Origin: Lactuca virosa
Lineage: Eukaryota; Streptophyta; Magnoliopsida; Asterales; Asteraceae
Direction of reading: 5' to 3'
DNA length: 64,000 nt
Assembly: GCA_928212115.1 (NCBI GenBank)
Contig: CAKMRJ010003334.1
Span: 28,497,500 to 28,561,499 of the forward strand
Below the pieces are notes generated by a model. The model was given only the letters and a program-made list of their open reading frames with translations. It was not told the DNA's origin and ran no database searches. Positions within the stretch are counted from its first letter, which is position 1. Each line of letters begins with the position of its first letter. This document shows positions 61,861 through 64,000 of this stretch, piece by piece. Both the position numbers and the translations under genes were made by a program.

Positions 61861-62830
61861 TTTATATCGCTTGCGCCTAGCAAGAGGTTTGCTGGAGCTC
61901 CGGGGGAGCTGGATTATCCTTTAGATGTCGAGATTAGAGATGATCGATATGTACGGGTAGCAAGGGTTCATTTGGATTGTATTCTTCAAATGTTCAGCGA
62001 GCAGTATCGATTGATTTGGTTCCCATTCCTTTGCGTAGGGACACGGTTATTGTGGGTATGGATTAGCTGAGCCCCAATGGGACGGTGATTCATTGTGAGT
62101 AGCAGTTAGTTCAGATTCGAACCCCAAGTGGGAGAGATTTAGTGGTTTAGGGAGAGAGAGCTCAACGTGGGGCGGTTTTGTGTTCAGCAGCGAGGGCCAA
62201 ACGCTATATTCAGCAGGGTTGTTCTGGATTTGTCGCCTATGTTATGGATACCCGGGATAAGGGTAAGGCGACTGTGGATGATGTGTCGAATGTGCGGGAG
62301 TATCCGGATGTGTTTCCAGAGGATTTGACCGGGGTGCCTCCGAAGAGGCAAGTTGAGTTCAGGATTGATCTGATTCCAAGTACGGCTCCAATAGCCAAAG
62401 CACCGTATAGGTTGGCTCCTTTTGAGATGCAGGAGTTGTCTACATAACTGCAGGAGCTGTTAGACAATGGATTCATTAGACCAATCAGTTCGCCATGGGG
62501 AGCATCGATCTTGTTTGTGAAGAAGAAGGATGAGTCTCATTGTATGTGCATTGACTACCGGGAGCTGAATAAGATAACGGTGAAGAACCGTCATCCACTG
62601 TCGAGGATTGATGATCTGTTCGACCAGCTTCAGGGTGCATCTTGGTTTTCGAAGATTGACTTGCGTTCAGGTTATCATCAGATGATGGTTAGAGGCAAGG
62701 ATGTGCAGAAGACAGCCTTTTCAGACTCGTTGTGGTCATTACGAGTTCGTGGTGATGCCTTTTGGGCTCACCAATGCTCCAGCCGCGTTCATGGATCTCA
62801 TGAACTGTGTATGCAGGCCGATATTGGATC
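61861..62830 (+). pseudogene. Gypsy pol: protease remainder and truncated reverse transcriptase
   Basis: After damaged protease sequence the conserved lead-in EYPDVFPEDLTGVPPKRQVE appears, with a stop at 62445-62447, then the reverse transcriptase: FVKKKDESHCMCIDYRELNK, FDQLQGASWFSKIDLRSGYH. A one-base shift near 62720 moves the reading to HYEFVVMPFGLTNAPAAFMD. The gene is broken at about 62830, before the catalytic Asp-Asp motif, by a copia fragment in the opposite direction. Several stops and shifts make it dead. Confidence 0.9.
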
Positions 62831-63025
62831 GGTAGTTATATGGAAACCATATAACTCAGGTGGCATGCTAACTCTACTAGAGCGACAAAGAGGTAATGAA
62901 TTGTCAATCGGTTCAACTGGAATTTCTTCCTCTGGTTGAACCCTAGTGTCTTCAGAGGTTCCTTCATCATTTGACTCTTGAATCTCTTCAAGATCAATGA
63001 CAATCCCACTGTCTGCTTTGCATAT

Positions 63026-63067
<42 letters not shown>

Positions 63068-64000
63068 AAGACTCCTCTTCGTGCTACAAAGACCACGTTC
63101 TTACTAGGTCTATGGAACAAATATCCAAAGGACTTCTGTGGGTAGCCGATAAAAATACATCTCTCACTTCGAGGTTCAAGATTGTCGTGAGTCTCTCTTC
63201 TAACGAAAGCTTCACAACCCCAAACCTTGATATGTGCTAACGAGAGAACCTTCCCTGTCCACATATCATGAGGTGTTTTGGCAACCTTCTTAGTTGGGAC
63301 AAGATTAAGAAAATGGGCGGCAGTCTCTAAGGCATACCCCCATAACAAAATTGGAAGAGAAGCTCAACTCATCATGGAACGAACCATGTCCAAAAAGGTT
63401 CGATTGCGCCTCTCAGCCACACCATTAAGTTATGGTGTCCTATGAGGGGTCAAATGTGAAACTATTCCACATTCCTTGAGGTAGTCGTGGAACTCGATAC
63501 TAAGATACTCTCCGCCTCTATCTGATCGGAGCATCTTTATCTTCCTGCCCAATTGATTCTCGACTTCATGTTTGAACTCTTTGAACTTTTCAAAGATTTT
63601 TGATTTATGTTTGATTAAGTAAACATAGCCATATCTACTATAATCATTTGTAAATGTTACATAAAATCGATTTGCATCCCTTGTGGTGGATCTGAAGGGA
63701 CCACACACATCTGTGTGTATGAGGTCCAACAAACCTTCACATCTTTCACAAAATCCATTGAAATGTGATTTTGTCATCTTACCTAAAAGACAAGATTCTC
63801 AAGCATCATCCGAACTTGTGCAATTGAGCCTAAGGTGGTCTCACTGTTCTTCAAATGATAGGTCAAATGAACTGATCATAACAACTAGGCAAGGAGTTTA
63901 GGACTATGCCAACAGCTAACTCCTCATCAAAATGCACATTCAGCCTAACAAGGGGATCCACATAACATTGCATTCTTTTCACGTGGCCACATACATATTC
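62830..64000 (-). pseudogene. Copia gag-pol fragment, internally deleted, open at the window edge
   Basis: Reading on minus from 64000: UBN2-type gag end (LNVHFDEELAVGIVLNSLPS) to about 63815, then directly the pre-integrase/integrase start (MTKSHFNGFCERCEGLLDLI, HTDVCGPF). The zinc knuckle, protease and part of the pre-integrase region between them are missing. The integrase core follows (FTNDYSRYGYVYLIKHKSK, LRSDRGGEYLS), with stops at about 63430 and 63372. The C-terminal part carries a (GA)n expansion at 63036-63063; after it the family reading continues in another frame (EEIPVEPIDNSLPLCRSSRV, PPELYGFHITTD). Ends at the junction with the gypsy RT. Confidence 0.88.
63036..63063. repeat. 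(CT)n microsatellite inside the copia integrase gene
   Basis: About 14 CT units on plus; on minus they encode an artificial Arg-Glu run and change the frame. Confidence 0.95.

Overview
This is a window of plant nuclear DNA from a dicot. The best guess is an asterid, probably Asteraceae and perhaps a Lactuca-like genome. That guess rests on the LTR families and their recurring ACTCGTCGAGT motif, which I recall from lettuce; it is inference, not proof. Only three genes look intact, and all three sit in one gene island at about 24.4-36.1 kb: a UDP-arabinofuranose-type nucleotide-sugar transporter (+), a PCNA gene (-) with an unusual C-terminal extension of about 92 residues, and a two-LIM actin-bundling protein of the WLIM2 type (-). 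Exons were assembled by hand on GT-AG junctions and codon phase and give 312, 352 and 199 residues. The first two genes are convergent, separated by a small inverted-repeat element. Between PCNA and the LIM gene lie a triplicated 330-bp repeat carrying a Harbinger-type MITE, a broken fragment of a PDI-like gene, and a hAT-type MITE.

Left part (1-24.4 kb): a decayed Mutator-like transposase at the left edge, a Stowaway MITE, a scrap of gypsy pol, a long non-coding repeat, and then a 9.1-kb CACTA element (8709-17799, TSD ACG). The CACTA element holds a Mutator-type MITE (TSD TTTTGAAAT) and a solo LTR (11021-15856, TSD TCGAA). That LTR is itself split by a second solo LTR (12943-15636, TSD CCATA). 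From 17.8 to 24.4 kb the DNA is very AT-rich and holds inverted-repeat elements bounded by (TA)n tracts.

Right part (36-64 kb): a complete LTR retrotransposon on the minus strand (37863-45487; two 804-bp LTRs; TSD ATTAT inside an ATT microsatellite) that keeps only gag; a hAT MITE (TSD CTTCTTAC); a truncated LTR; a gypsy 3' LTR with polypurine tract (49028-51945, minus); a second solo LTR nested inside a solo LTR (52561-56105 around 53198-55037, TSDs AAATG and TTCTC); a damaged gypsy gag-pol (+) interrupted in gag by a TIR element full of telomere-type repeats; and an opposing copia fragment that runs off the right edge.

The most striking unexplained pattern is shared by several LTRs and one copia leader. 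Short palindromes (ACTCGTCGAGT, TCACGTCGTGA or AACACGCCGTGTT, depending on the element) come in pairs spaced 20-22 bp, and the pairs recur about every 65-73 bp. Two such pairs lie just upstream of the LTR TATA box wherever one can be recognised. The palindrome sequence changes between elements but the geometry does not.
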